A stretch of DNA of 64,000 nt from Isoetes taiwanensis (GCA_021234155.1 JAJEKV010000136.1:1238001-1302000), one strand, 5' to 3'. Counted from the first letter of the stretch, positions 11,748 to 26,336 are shown. Numbers and translations: made by a program. Notes: generated by a model not told the origin, from the sequence alone.

Positions 11748-14394
11748 TTTAGAATCCATACAATTTCTTAGGATCAAATGTGTACTTCTCGAAAAGATTT
11801 ACGTGAAGGACATTATAGGCCTTCAGATACCTGAATCCTCAACAGAAGCTTGCATGTCGGTGAACACGTGTTGGGGTCAACCATGACCATTAGACGTCAA
11901 ATGCCCGACGGTTTGTGGAAGTCCCACTGTTACATTCGGGGTGATAAGTTCCGCAATGTTTGGAACTCTTTTGGAATCCATGACTACTCACTTCTTTATT
12001 TCACTATATCACATTATACCTAATTTAGAAATCACTCTTTATTCACACACATGTAACTGATTATATATTATACACGGCCATAGACATAAACTACTTCTAT
12101 TTCTTCCTTTTAATATAACACACTTATAATTCTCACACTGTTTATTAGAAAGTCATTCTAATCATATTATTTTTGTATGTCTATATACTCTCCCTTCATT
12201 TTACAATTTGTTTTATTACAGTCTGCCCTAATTTTATTTTGTATAAAAAAAAAAAAAATCTTATTTCGTTATAGTTTTAACAACCCATATATTATTATCC
12301 TCATTGTTTTACATGCGCATCACATTTATGCTCATCCTTTAATATAATTATATATATTGCACTATATCTCACATTTTTACATATATACTTTAACATTAAT
12401 TACACACACACGTTCTTCATCATTTATTATTCATAATCCTTTTTATAATCATAATATAAGTCTCGTTATTACTTCAATAGTTTATATAACACATACATAA
12501 TTAAATTTTCGATTCTATTATATTTTAACTGCATTCGCTCTATACTTTATTATATCAACATTTTCTTTCCACTGTATTTTGAAATATTTTTCTTCTTTTG
12601 ACTATCTCGCATCTTTGCACACTCACACTGTCTATCTTAGCCATACTTTACATCCATATGTGTAAACATTAATATTAATTCATTAGTTATATCTATACAT
12701 GTTTCAGACATACGGACATTCTTATATTTACATTGCACAGATACATCTCATAGAGACATTCTATGGGGCACCGTTAAGTTGATGCCACCTTGGCCACTAT
12801 CTGACTGTGCTTTGGCCATGCGATCTTCCTATGTCAGAGAAGAGCAGTTGTGAATAGGGTGTCCACGACAAAATCATCGAAAGCATGCCCGGTCCTTCTT
12901 GAGCCTGTTATATATGTTTGTTATCCCATTGAATCAATGGACGTTAAGCGACCCAGAAAGGTACACTTAATAATTACGAGGATTGATTTATCATGTGACA
13001 TATATATTGCCATTCAACGTATAAGGATAGGGGGTATAGCACCATGTAGTTGAGGGAGACGTGGTGTATGATTATCTGCCGTAAAATATGTTAGAGAGGT
13101 ACTATACTAATGTGGAAACCGGATTATAAATATCGAGCTTATGAAAGGGAGATCACTTTAGAAGTGTAGGTTTCATCAATGATGGGCAAGGTGTAGAATG
13201 TTTATGCTATATAAGTTAGAGGATGAATGGCATATAACGATGCAGATTCATAAACTACGGATAATAAAATTACGCATACGTTGCGTTTCGTAAGGAGATT
13301 GACATTCATGAGCTGTGCAATAAAGATGCAAGTGTATGTATGAGTAAGACGAGAATGTAGTCACGTGAATACGCTTAATGAGGTTGAGTAAATGCATGCC
13401 CATCCTGCATGTTACAAGTTAAGGGAATGGAACACATTATATCTCCTCTAGGAGCAAAGGGGCGCCGAATAGAAGACTGGACAATAGCGGGGGACATAGT
13501 AATGTACCCACACGACAAGTGTGATACGAGGGTAGTTTGAAAGTTGTTGTAACCAGCATTTCAAATATAGGGAAGTTGAATGGACGCTTTGCGTAACCGA
13601 AAGTGTGGAACATAAACAAGCTAGGTGCCCAATGAACATCTCACCAAGGAGAATGTGCTCTGGACATGGTGTTATGTATGTATCCCGAGGAGTAGCTCCG
13701 CATTAGAGAGTCTAAAAAGTGTGGCGTCAAAACCACAACATGTTTATGGTACAAGATAAATGAATTGAGAAAATATGTTTGCGGCAACAAGAATTTGAAT
13801 TTTTGGGGATAATATCATCCACTATATTGTTATACATGAGTGGATTATAACACATGTTACTATATCACAGGGTAGTGGTCGTGGATGTCGGAAGGATTTA
13901 GTAGTATCAAATACTATATTAGTGAGGATATCAAGAATGTCTACTGTGACATTCAGATGTATTGGAAGATAGTAGAATATTCGTACAATTACTTGACACA
14001 AGTTATCCCAATTGTTGGAGTTGACTATCTTAGATACATCGTACTAAGGGATATGAAAGGAGTTTAAATCAGGGAAAATAGCTAGAGTAAGTCTAGCATA
14101 TACGGTGATGTTACATTCCAGAACATCTTGAGGATGGTTGGAACGGTATTGGAATAACAGATAATGAGAGGTTAAGTACTCAAAGGTTCTAGATATCAAT
14201 GAATTAATTCAGCGTTATAAATTGAGAATATCAAGTGGGTATGGGAATAGCAGGATGTATGAATATGTAGCATAATAACAGGGGGTTTTCTTTGTGTTTT
14301 TGTACGCTTTTCACTAAGGTTTTCCTATGATTTCGTGATGTATTCAAATGGATGTACTAATGCGTACATCTAGAGTGCACCATTTCTGAGCCAT

Positions 14395-14600
14395 TGATTT
14401 TAGCCTTTTTTTTTTCAATGGTCAACAACCAATGGCTCACAACAAAAGCCCTTTTTTTTTGTGCGTGTGGTGCATAATGGTCAACAACCAATGGCTCACA
14501 ACAAAAGCCCTCTTTTTGTGCGCGTGGTGTATAATGGTCAACAACCAATGGCTCACAACAAAAGCCCCCTTTTTGTGTGTGTGGTGCATAATGGGCACAT
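14395..14600. repeat. Three-copy tandem repeat, 57-59 bp unit
   Basis: ATGGTCAACAACCAATGGCT starts at 14418, 14477 and 14534. Each unit ends in AAAAGCCC, a T run and a GTGCGTGTGGTGCATA-like stretch. It lies inside the Gypsy interior. Confidence 0.88.
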
Positions 14601-15284
14601 GAAGGGCTTGAAGGGCGCATGTAGTGCAGTTTCCCCGCTGGCAACACATTTCTTATCATAACTTTTGATCCAGAGCTCTGTTTGAGATGAGTTTTATTGC
14701 GTTGGAAAGCTCTCTCCGAGATCTTTTTGATAACGTATGACATGGATATGTTTGGTTAAATTATCTATGCTAAAACAGCAAATTTTCGGTCGGGTTTGGT
14801 AGGCTTTCACATCCTACCAGTTGATTAATACAGGATTGCGCTATTGGATATTGTTTTATGGCTCATTCCGAATGAAGGTTGCAAAAAATTACCATGCATT
14901 TTTAGATTTTGAGGCAGTTATTAAGCAAATTCCAAGGCTTCTAGATACTTGTGCTAACAAGCAGAAAAGTTTCCCACTTTGGTTTCTCACCACAAGAATC
15001 CATGGAGGCCAAAGGCTGCTGTTAAATTCCAGTTGAAAAATGTTTGTGTATGGGTGTTGCAAACTTTATGACTTTCAGAATAATGGGATCAATCCGCTCT
15101 ATCTTTATGGTAACTTTTACTTATGTTCTATTTATTTTATTGTGATGAAATTCAAAAGCTACATGTGATGAAAGCCTCAAATGAATTCTAGTTTTTTTTT
15201 TCTGGTTTGAATTCTAAAATTTTTGTCACACTCGGGGCGTCCTAAGGCCCCGAAGGGGCAAAAAGAAATTTTTGCAACACAAAC

Positions 15285-15420
15285 CATTAACATCCAACAT
15301 ATAAAAATTAAATCCCCCAACACATAACAACCAACACATAACAACCATTGACATTAATAACCAACACATAACTACTATTGACATTAATTAACACAACTAT
15401 TGGGTCCAACACATTTAAAT
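15285..15420. repeat. Short tandem repeat, CCAACACATAAC-AACCATTGACATTAATAA
   Basis: Several near copies of CCAACACATAACAACCATTG and CATTGACATTAAT in tandem. Inside the Gypsy interior. Confidence 0.7.
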
Positions 15421-18400
15421 TAAAATCCCCCTTAAACCCCCTTTGGTTTGGGTGCATATTCACACGGGAGGTGACGTAGGGCAGCGAGAGCCCTCATAAT
15501 TGTATTCTGCACGTACAAAATCAATACCATATAGTATTCCACTTGAAATCTTATAGTATTTTGCGAATCTTGTTATATAGTATAGCAAATTTTGTACTTG
15601 CATACCCCACAAACGAGGAACTTTACGTACGGTGTAGATTAAGGAATAAGGGGTGAATATGCCTATCCAACAGCTCTCGTTGCCCGGAGTCACCCCCCGT
15701 GTGAAGATTATGAGGATGACTTTGCCAGTTATACCTTAAGGGATAACTGACAAGAGGCCAATACATACCAGTTCGAAGTCCCCATAAGAATCAAGACAAG
15801 GTATATAGAGGAGATGGGGTGAGATTATATGAACCAGTAGTCCATATATTCTGAGAATTACCTTACTCACGGGGAAGGAATGCTAAATCTGGAAGTAGGG
15901 GAACGAGGATCCATGGTTCTGAGGTACACACCTCTGATAGATTATGACTTGAAGAACATTAAAAAGATAAAGAATTGGATAACCCTATGGCGGTTGCTAA
16001 AAAAGATTTAAACATAGGGGTTTTCTACTATGAGATCGAGAGGGTTCAATGCCTCCATCTCATTTTGAGGGAGCCAAGAGACGACAACATTTGAAAGGGA
16101 TCAAAAGTTGAAGTTGACATGATAACTTAAGAAAATAAGTTAATTGTGCCAAAGCATGGTTGATATTGGGAACACAAAGGATATTTAGCTGAAAGAATCT
16201 TTAGAAAAGCTCTTCAACTGGGGTAGTAACGTTTAAAATTATGGCACAGGCCTGAAGTACCATAAGTTACTAAAGGAATGGTTGAAATACCTAGGGACCC
16301 TATCAAAATGTAGGCATCATATACCATATACCATTCCAACATAGAGTTGGCTACTGTCCATTTGGAAAGTCTGTGGCTCAGCCGCATCATAAAGGTATAC
16401 AGGCAATGGGTTTTGTTTCAAGAAACTGCTAAGGTTACCGTTTAGCCAAGTTAGAGCAGAGCTCTAGTATTGTGGGATGAGGATATATGTTTACTACATA
16501 TGTACCATGTACATATATGATAAACATCTTGGTGAGGTAATCTATGCAGTGACACGAGGAGAGAAAGACGAGTGTACCCCAAAGTTACCAATGAAGGGTC
16601 TGGAGTATATCTAGAATGTGCAAGCAATAGTGAATCGGTTGCACACTAAGGTAGGATGTTGTAGTTGGCACTTGAAATAAATGTCAACGGACAATAGAAT
16701 CTCGAGATGATGGGGTTGATTACTACAATAGTACAATTCCAGGATGGGCAGCGAATAGCAGTTACGTGCTAGTAGCTCGAATGTGTCTTGCATAGACACC
16801 GAATAGATCTCCCACATGATCCATACCCAAAACAGGCAGAGATGAACCCCATGGGTTACATGGAGGTGTAAGTTAGACCGTATAAGGCTTGAACATTGAT
16901 ACAAGCCGGGGTAGCAGATAGAAATAACTGCTTGGATTGTATCAGACATAGGTGTTTTGGAAGCAACCTTGGACATAAACTGTTATATCGTATAGCATAT
17001 AATAGCGGTTTAGAAGCCACAAGACAGTTAAAGAGTACCTAACGGAGCAAATGGATTGGTGACCCTACGGAATAAAGGTCACAACCAAAGGGTGAATTGT
17101 ATATATTGTATCACGTGCATAGTCGATGATCAATGTGGAAATTAATAAGCAACATACTTCAAGGGTCGGGGTGACAAAAAATCGACCCTGGACGTAGAAA
17201 ACATATTGATGAAGAACCCCTGTTCATGATATTTAGCGGCCTGGATGGGAAGGTTATTACCTCCACAATCTTTGGATGAGTGGCATGACTTGAAGGGTGG
17301 TCTTTCCTAACATGCAAAGACAGATTTTCAGCTTAAAAGGCAGCAAGAGCTGAAAAGCTTTTTAAATGTTTGAGGCATGGCTTAGGGAAGAAGACTTTCA
17401 TTTCCTAGGACAACATGGTGGATTGAATTCACCAAGAACCTCTTTAATAGAAGAGGTCTCTCTTGAGAGGTCTTCGAGTGGTACTGTCCTTTGGGATATT
17501 CACATAATCCCTTGAAATATGTAAGTTCATTTGTGGAACTTAATGACGTTTAGGCACTAAAATAATGGATGGAAACACTTTGCCCCAACCATGTCTAGAT
17601 ACCCTAGAAGGAGGTGACTAGTCAACAATGGTTGGATGCCATTGGACCATTACGGTAGAACAACTCCAAAAGAGGATAGGCCATCGTAAATTTGGCAGGC
17701 GCCTGGCGCAGATAAATAATCACGGCCATATAGGCGGTGAAGTTTGGCACTTTGTACTCTAGATTAATTACAGTAAAGTGTTGACATTGTGTGGGGGTTC
17801 TAACACAAGCACTCACTATGTGTTACAGATTATGTATCATGATCTGGAGGAGTGATCCGTAAAAGGAACACGACCATCGAGAAGTAGTGAAGGGTGGTAG
17901 GATTAAAGCTAGACCCATGGTCTAGAGGGGTGCTGCATGGCAGTCCTTAGTCGGTTGGGCCAAGAGAGATCCTTTCTCTAGGAAATGGGACGAGTCAAGG
18001 CCTAAAGAGAAACAACGTTAACTATAGTTATGTCTATAAAAATTTACTTAACCCTGCGTCGAATAAGGTCTAATATAAAGCATAAAATGGCAGGGCCGGA
18101 AGAAATTTTGTTATCAAGGCATCTACCAAAGGCAAAAATATTTAAAGCTATAGGTCTAGGAATATTGATAAGTGGACATTATTACCGTCGCCTAAAGAAT
18201 ATCCAGGGTGATAGTGTTAGAATCCAACTTAGAAGTCTCTATCTTACTCAGGGGAGTTCCTTTCCATCGCTCAGAGTGAAAGTTCGTCGATATGGTTGCA
18301 GGAACTATTCTACAGTGATAGTAAGAACCCTTAGGTTATTCCTACCTCACCATGGTTGCACAAGTCCGGCAGAGCTGTTGCCACCACAGCGTTGGTTTAG

Positions 18401-18497
18401 GGAAGGGTGATTACTAGACAACAGTCTTACTATAGAAACAAAGATACTGTTGGTTAAGTAGAATAAGAGACATTGTGTCCATTAAAAGGAGGCTTAT

Positions 18498-18745
18498 TGT
18501 CTTGGTAAAGGGTTTGCCTGGGTGGTGAGAGGTCAAAGGTTCAAGTCTCTGTAGTACATTTTTATAAAAAAAAAATTGTTGTGTAGAGAAAACAAAGTAT
18601 TAGATATTTATAAGAAATGTGTAAAATATGTATATTATATTTAAGAAAGCTTGGCGTGGTGTTAAGCACCTAAGGCTGGAGTTGTGAGGTCACGAGTTCA
18701 AATTTGTGTTGAGGAGGCAATTTTATACGCGAAAAAAATACAGGT
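18498..18745 (+). mobile_element. Two possible tRNA-derived SINE heads
   Basis: GGTCAAAGGTTCAAGTCTC (about 18531) and GGTCACGAGTTCAAATTTG (about 18691) resemble B boxes. Upstream GTTTGCCTGGGTGGTGA and GCTTGGCGTGGTGTTAAGCA resemble A boxes. Both sit near the 5' end of the Gypsy interior. No duplicated targets were found. Confidence 0.3.
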
Positions 18746-19146
18746 GCATGATGGGAAAAATATATGTTTCTTTTGAGATTCTAAGTCGATGTTTTGCCCA
18801 ATCAGGCACTCCATGCTCCCACACCTACTTGATGCCGGCCACCTATGCCCTTTAGTCAATTGAACTGTCCCGATGCCTTGGTGAAAAATCGCCTCAATTC
18901 GAGTTACCTAGAGAAAGTTATGGCCTTTAAAAACAAGGGGCCTCGTTTTCTCCAAAAGCTTAACATACTTGATTCTAAGGACTCACACCTTAATTTCTAA
19001 CTAGCTTAATCCTCCCATAACTAGGTCAACATACATATTAGCTATGGAATTAGAATAGTTTAACTTAAGTTAAACCCCCCCTACAACTAACCAATCTAAC
19101 GAGTTAGATTATGGCCAATGCAATGATTTGGTCTACCAGAATCATG

Positions 19147-19158
19147 CTTTGATACCAC
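19147..19158 (-). other. Primer-binding site of the Gypsy element
   Basis: On the minus strand TGGTATCAAAGC starts one base after the LTR end (ACA, then G). It matches the methionyl-tRNA-type site TGGTATCAGAGC with one change. Confidence 0.75.
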
Positions 19159-20739
19159 TGTAATGCTCCCAGAATCTATACAATGCTCCCATCATATAGA
19201 TACGGGGAATTCCCCTCCCGTGACAACTACATCACCATGGAAAGGCCCTCCATCTAACTCGGACCACTTGGGATGGCCAAGTGTCTGGGTGAGGAACACG
19301 GAAGTGTCATTCGTCCCACATCCTCTATGGGAATCCTATACAGCGGAAGCGTACATACATGTTAGCACACAGCAATCATGCTCAAAGTAATATACCACCA
19401 CGAAGGGTGGTCCATCCATCATCGTCTTCTACATAGTAATACAAGTACAAGATAACATGAGCAATATACCATAAATAAGGGCTCTACCCTGGGCTCAGAC
19501 TCCATGGGGTCGACTGACGGTCAGGGCCTCAAGGTAACAACAGACAGAGGTATAACATGGCATTGGCTGGCATAGAACAATGGCTAGAGTAGTCCACTCC
19601 ATCCGCCCCTCCTGTGCACACTTTGCAGATAGACTGAAACATGCTATGGCGTGATTGTAGCCTTTCGGAGATGCAATCTCATGGAATCACCCTATGAGAC
19701 TACTCCAGGTTATATCTCCCCCGTCCAATGAGGCAGGTCAAGGAGGCGTCCCCTCCTTGGGCATGACGGATCCCTGGATGTGCTAGAGAACACATGCCAC
19801 ATCAGTGACCCCCGCATATGTACCCGACTTACTCCCCTGAATCCAGGTCGGCTCACCTGCCCGTTCGAGCCCCAAGATGTCCATATAGGCACTCATCCTG
19901 GGACCCAGGGAGTGTCAGACCTATACCCGGCCCACACTCAATGACCGACTAGAAGCCTAGCACACTGTAGGAGACCCCACCCCCGTTTCACCATCATATC
20001 CATTATCTGATGCTGAATCACAACATAGCATCCACAGCCAGGTGTGCTCTTGTTCACAGGCCGAATATATTGGGATTTAAGGGATTCTAGCTAGGGGAAT
20101 CTCTACTTTGACATCGCCTTTAGGTCGCTACCCCCCCAATCCCCACAAATGCAAGAGGAACAGAAAGAGAACTATGATTATACATCCATCCATCCATAGC
20201 TTTGAATAGAACATAAAATAGAGATTAACCATACATCTATTTATACAACGGTTAATCCTAGCTATCTTCTAAGCTTACAAGGGTAAATCCTATGACTGTC
20301 TAGAAATCCAAGCTATCTACGTACTAACCAGAATCATAGCTAGACCTACTATATATCTCTGGTTCTCCATCCTTGTGGTTGGGGCAGGGTTGAGCAATAG
20401 CTCCTGCTCCACCAGTCCCTCCCCCAATTCGAATTGGAGCAAATTGGGTGGAAGCCCCAATTTGGGTGTCCCAAATTGGCAAGCCTGCCTTGCCCAATCG
20501 ATTTGGGCTAGGTGGCAACTCTAGGTTGGTTAATATTAACTAATTTGATATTTTAACCCCTTTTAATATTAGGTTAAGCCCTAAATTCGAATTAGGGCTT
20601 AGGGTTAGATTTCCACCCTAATAATTAATGATTAGCATAGCTACCCTTAGCTTATGAATAATTAATGCACCATTAATTATTCATAGTGACGTGTCATGTA
20701 TTTATACCCAAAAGGCATATAAATACGTGAAACATCACA
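19159..20739 (-). repeat. 5' LTR of the Gypsy element
   Basis: 1581 bp, TGTAATGCTCCC to AACATCACA, alignable along its length with 9086-10605. It should carry the element promoter on the minus strand; no TATA box was assigned with confidence. Confidence 0.88.
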
Positions 20740-20744
20740 CATTC

Positions 20745-21050
20745 CTTCATTATGCTCTATGTTCTTATTTTTCCATCCATTTGCTTATTTGTGGGTTTGC
20801 ATACTTTATTTTAGACCATTGATTTGTTGATATTTCCTGATTTACACCAGATCTATGACCATAGTTTTCGTCTAAAATTGTATCTATAGCTTCCAATTTT
20901 CTTTATTATGCTCTATTTTCTTAATGTTCCATCCTATTTGCTTATTTGTGGGTTGGCATACTTTATTTCTGACCATTGATTTGTTGAATATTCTCTGATT
21001 TATTCTAGATCAACAACAAAGTTTATTTCATCTAAAATGTATGCAACTTC
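20745..21050. repeat. Two-copy tandem repeat, about 154 bp
   Basis: A block with TTTGCTTATTTGTGGGTT, CATACTTTATTT, GACCATTGATTTGTTGA occurs at about 20748 and again at about 20902 with scattered differences. Confidence 0.8.
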
Positions 21051-21130
21051 TAATGATATAAAAATTAGAAACAAAACACAATGATTCAAAATGATATTAT
21101 GCCAATGACACTATTACATAGTGTCAGTGC

Positions 21131-21157
21131 TATAGTTATGGTTATGGCTATGGCTAT

Positions 21158-21207
<50 letters not shown>

Positions 21208-21508
21208 CTATGGCTATGGCTATGGCTATGGCTATGGCTATGGATATGGATATGGATATATGGAGATATGGATATATGGATATGGATATGGATATGGATA
21301 TGGATATGGATATGGATATGGATATGGATATGGATATGGATATGGATATGGATATGGATATGGAAATGGAAATGGAAATGGAAATGGAAATGGAAATGGA
21401 AATGGCTATGGCTATGCTATGGCTATGGCTATGGCTATGGCTATGGCTATGGCTATGGCTATGGCTATGGCTATGGCTATGGCTATGGCTATGGCTATGG
21501 CTATGGCG
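21131..21508. repeat. Compound hexanucleotide microsatellite (TATGGN)n
   Basis: About 63 hexamers arranged in homogeneous blocks: TATGGC, then TATGGG, TATGGC, TATGGA, AATGGA and again TATGGC. Because the unit is six bases long, all three plus-strand frames and at least one minus-strand frame stay open. Peptides such as alternating Met-Ala or His-Ser are therefore by-products, and I do not call a gene. Confidence 0.95.
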
Positions 21509-24500
21509 TAAAATCTGGGTGGAATGGATGGAATCCTTAGAGCACAACGGGCTGCCCCTCCACATCACTGATGATGCTTCCCGCATTTGCAGTATTGGGA
21601 TAAGCTTCATTGCCTTCTCTTTTATCTGTGTAAACAGCCAAATCTAAGAAGTTTTTACTTGGTAAATATTTTAGGTCAATCAAAGCCAAGCAACATAAAG
21701 ACATTAAACAAAGAAAAGGTATTGACGCACAGAAGGGTTGCCCTTTTTTTAAAATAAGCTTAAACATAGTTACAATGTTTTGCTAATGGTGTTTCAATAT
21801 TACAAGGTCTGCAAGTTTTCGTTCTTAAAATTATACAACTTGTAGAATATGTAGTAAATAAATTTTCTAGCAAGAGAGATTTCGACTGTAAAATTTCGAG
21901 GGGACATACAAACGGCGGTAGTGCACTTATCATGTGGCGTGCATTAATTGCTGCCATTTAAAAAGAAAAAAAAGGAAAAAAACTTTTAAAATCCGTACAA
22001 ACATACTTTTACCTTCTATGGACTTTTGTAAAGACTGCTTCGGGCCAATTAATAGCCCCAAAAGAAAACAGGTGTCATTTTTCTTTTAGGCCTAGACTTG
22101 ATTACAAGTTAAATACTGAGCAACAACGTAGAACAAAAAATAATTCCCATTATCTGTTATGGCTAAAGAATTGACAACTACCATTTACTGTTGCAATATA
22201 CTCATATGTTTCTTTCACCAGATTAAACAAGGTCAGAAGTGCATATTACTATTTTATATTGAAAGATATTCCAGTTATATATTTTGAAGTACAAATAAGT
22301 ACATGCTCAAAGCTAGAGTTCCTTGCAAGAAAAATAAAAATCCTCGCCTATAACTAAAAGGTATGCGGGCAGATCTGGACAAAGAGGTATGTCTAGTTTA
22401 TTTTCTTAGATAAATAGCTATGTAAAAGTTTATCCACATATAACAACTGTGTATGCATGTAAGTAAGAATTTCATGAATTCATATATACTCAATTGACTC
22501 CTGGACCAAACCAGTTTTCAAAAGAACTTTTTCATAAAGCGAATACGGAATTCAGAATTTGCCACGTCCAGTCCAGAAGTACAAAAATGTTTACTCCTTT
22601 TTGGTGCAACCAATGTTGAAGTAAAGCAAATCTAGTTTTGCATTAGAACAATAGATAGAGTCATCATATTCAAATTGGAACCCTATATAAGTTGAAGAGC
22701 ATGAGATAATATAAATCATATAAGTTTGAAAAGATTCACACCAACTTATCTAATTATTTTTCAAAATTCCTCGCCATGATCAAGTGAGGAAGTTAATTAT
22801 TGTACCATTTAGAAGGAACAAAACCATGGGAGGTGGAATTCCGGTTACCTGCAGTCAACCAGGCAAATGTTATCCTGAGCAGGATAACAATGAAAGGACT
22901 AACGGGTAAGCTATGGAACACCATGGTTCATAACTCTTCATCATGTTCTGTTCAAAAATAAATATTTTCAATACAATGCTCAAAGGTTACAACTATTGAA
23001 AGCATTCACCCTTCATCTTGCTCTGTTCAAAAAATGATAGCAATGTACAAACTGATTTATTTCTAGCCAATCTATATCAAATGTATACCAAGGAAGTTGA
23101 TGTCTTTTGCAAAAAGCTTATGAAAGAAAATCTTGCAATAACAGATCAGATCATTAAATGCAATGCATTTCCTATCAAAACCCATTCTGCTAAGAAATTT
23201 CAGCAGCACTTTAGGTCTTGTTGACACCTCATATAAGGGTAAGTTGTCTATCAATAAAAACAGTGAATAATCTAGCTCACATTCTAGAAAGAGTTCTAGG
23301 AATAAAAAACTTCCTACTCATAATTAGACTGCAATTTTCTTTTGGCTTAACAAAAAAGTAATGATATTAATTATATGCATGACAAGGCAGTATAAGCTAT
23401 TCAATGAACCGTAACTTGGTATTGATCTAGAATGAATTTGGAGTTCATATCTTTGTAGCAGAAAATATACACCATCATTAGAGCTTTCTAAAGTTGTTTT
23501 TTAGCTGTCAGATGTCCTGCTCATTTAATAGCAATGTTCAAGTTCTAAACCATAATTATACAGACCTGTCAGACTTGTGTCTAGAGACTTGTGTCAGACC
23601 TGTCAGACCATAATTATACAGACCTGACAGACTTGTGTCTACAGCCATGGTAGTGTTAGAATTTGAATCGAACTGTATGTGTTGGATCCATCATCATAAT
23701 TTAGAAAGAACCCAATATCCAATGCTTAAATGATCGTGGAAGTTAGCTCCAAAATCTCAAGAACTTGAAACAGCAAAACGACACGAATGTCTGTTGAAAT
23801 ACAAATGATAGATCCCAGCTTTCTAAACGAGTTTGCAAATGGATCAAGAGCCAACAAATATTTTCAAGAGGAGGCATCCATTGGCATGCTATCCAGCATG
23901 AGGACAAGGTTATAGGAAAACTAAACTCTTGCAGAGGAAAACACAATATAGAACATCATCGTTTATGGAAATGCAAGAGCCCTAAATCTTAGGGTTTATG
24001 TTTTGCTTCATCGGCCAGAAAAACATTAATGTAAAATGAGAAGAATATTCTTGCTCATAGCTTATCCATTCATGAAATGTATCCTTTAATAAATATGTCC
24101 TGATATCAACCTCAACAAAAAGCATGCAAAATTAAATAAATAAATGCCCATACTAGCATCCAAGGTATAAGCTATCTTCTTGTCAAAACAAGTTGTTAGA
24201 GCAAGTCAAAATACAGGTGAATGCAAGCCTATATAGATGACATTTGGCCTTCATGCATGCAAGGAAAGATACCATGCATCTTTAAAAAGACCACTTTTAC
24301 CTTTTTATTTTATGGAATATATGGAGAGGGCAATAGCCATGCGTAGAGCATGTGTTGTGCCATTTTATGCTATGATAATGTAGTGTGCCCAATGGTCAAC
24401 ATAATGAGTACAGAGGATAATAAAGTTCTTTTTACCATATTTGCTTCCTCTTTTTTTTCATACTCATTGGTCCTCCATGAAACCATTTACCTTAGCATAA

Positions 24501-24634
24501 ACTAGAACCTCTAAAAAAATGGTGCATGCAATTATGATGACAAATAGATACCATGCCAAACCTAGAAAATGCCTCTTAAAATGTATATTATATAAAGGCA
24601 CTTTTTACTGCATTCAGAAATATATAAGTGCCTC
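21509..24634. other. Unassigned AT-rich sequence
   Basis: No gene recognised on either strand. A small local duplication of CAGACCTGTCAGACTTGTGTC-type segments lies at 23560-23645. Confidence 0.35.
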
Positions 24635-24800
<166 letters not shown>

Positions 24801-26336
24801 AATTTAAAAAAATACGGTCTGAACTAGCATAGAGTAGACCAACATCCACCTCAGTCAATCTCTTAGCAATATTATCATCCTAATATCTAGACTGAGCAAG
24901 CCAATCTAGAGTAGTACCTCTTTTCCCAAAGCCTAAGTAATTTAACCTGAAGACCATTATTTCCTCACCAAAGTCTTAAGAAATAAGTCATCTGCTACAG
25001 CATCAACTTGAATTCCGTGCAAATACATACACTATAGACTATGAACTATATGACCTAAAGTTTAAAAATACTGCCCAAAACGAGGCACAATTGTTAAGCC
25101 ATTCAAATAGAAATAGAATTGAAAAGATGGGCATAAAAGCAACCATTGTACTTATCAATGTAAAAGCATAGTAGCATCTGGTGGTGGACTACTGAAAAGT
25201 CCATGGTCCATGACAATAAAATTCTAGAAATGTTTATCATTTATCGCTCCAAGGCTCCTTTAGCCAGCATCTGCATTTCCATAATCCATCCTCTTTCAAG
25301 CTAAAGAAAGCCCTGAAAATCAAAAAAGAGACAATAAGAGGAGAGATCCCCTATCTGCAGCCAATCAATACACACTTAGCGTAAGAACGGTAAATGTGCA
25401 AGGGCACATTGGGTCTCTCAGTTTATCACTGATCACCAATTGTATCCCTTTGCCCTGAGTTAACTTTAGCAAGAAAGAAAGATGAAGATATAATCTGATA
25501 GTTTCATACATTCAAAACTAATTTAGCAACTGCACATATTGTCACACATTTATAATTTATGCATTCCATATATAAAGACATGGTGCAATATGTTTCGAGT
25601 AAACCTAGATCAATTATCTCCAAAATCCCATCACATTATGCAATTTCCAAGTGTACCATTGTATCAACCATTGGTTTAAGCACACATGGTGCATTTGCTT
25701 CTGCCATAGAGGCTATATATTGTACAATGGGAAAAATATGATCTTTGATACCTACTGAATGTTATATAACTAAAAAGCCTTGCAGCATACTAGTTCATGG
25801 CACATCCTTACAATGAAACTATATTATTTTTCTCAAGAACCATATTCTTTGTTCATTCCTACTAAGTATACCATTGTATCATTCATTGATCACACAATGG
25901 ACCGACACATACATTTCTTGAAAGAGACAAGCCATCAAGGCATATCTCCTATTTCTTAAAAAAAAGCCAGTTACTCCACATAATATGCACAAAGCAAGAA
26001 GTAGATATTAACATACCTGGAATACACCTTGTTGTTTCATAAATCTTTTGAGCAAAAAATATGCTTCGTTCCATAAAAACAAATCGAAGAAGGAATATTT
26101 GTCTTCCAGCAAATATCATTAAACTGTTTTGATGGAGAACGCTTTCACATAGATATACTGCATATGCTGTTAGGCCAAAATCAATGCCTGTTTGCAGAGA
26201 CATCATGCTTCTACAACACCACTCTAAAGGCATGAGAGTTGTTCGGGTGAGCAGTCTTGCCCATAATCTTGGCTCTTAAAGAGTAGAACCAATGTTGTTG
26301 CATAATCGCTTTCAAGAAGATTGCTGCAAAATAATC
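24801..26336. other. Unassigned sequence
   Basis: No gene recognised. A 94-codon minus-strand frame at 25949-26233 has no motif I can name. Confidence 0.3.

Larger units (their letters stand above)
9086..20739 (-). mobile_element. Full-length, decayed Ty3/Gypsy LTR retrotransposon
   Basis: Two related LTRs bound it (9086-10605 and 19159-20739). Both begin TGT and end ACA, and the whole unit is flanked by the 5-bp duplication CATTC (9081-9085 and 20740-20744). On the minus strand a primer-binding site (TGGTATCAAAGC, 19147-19158) follows the right LTR and a purine tract (AAGGTGGGGAGA, about 10606-10618) precedes the left LTR, so the right LTR is the 5' one. The 8.5-kb interior holds almost no open coding sequence; a chromodomain-like scrap at 11501-11563 is the only recognisable protein piece. 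Reverse transcriptase and RNase H motifs could not be found, so the Gypsy call rests on LTR length, the leader layout and that scrap. The LTRs differ at many sites, often CpG to TpG or CpA, so the insertion is old. Confidence 0.85.

Noticed and set aside
18030-18410. 126-codon open frame inside the Gypsy interior
   Set aside because: It is on the strand opposite to the element and has no gag, pol or env motif.
21081-21647. 188-codon and 174-codon open frames over the hexanucleotide repeat
   Set aside because: A repeat of six bases without stops stays open in many frames; composition is only Met-Ala, Met-Asp, His-Ser and similar alternations.
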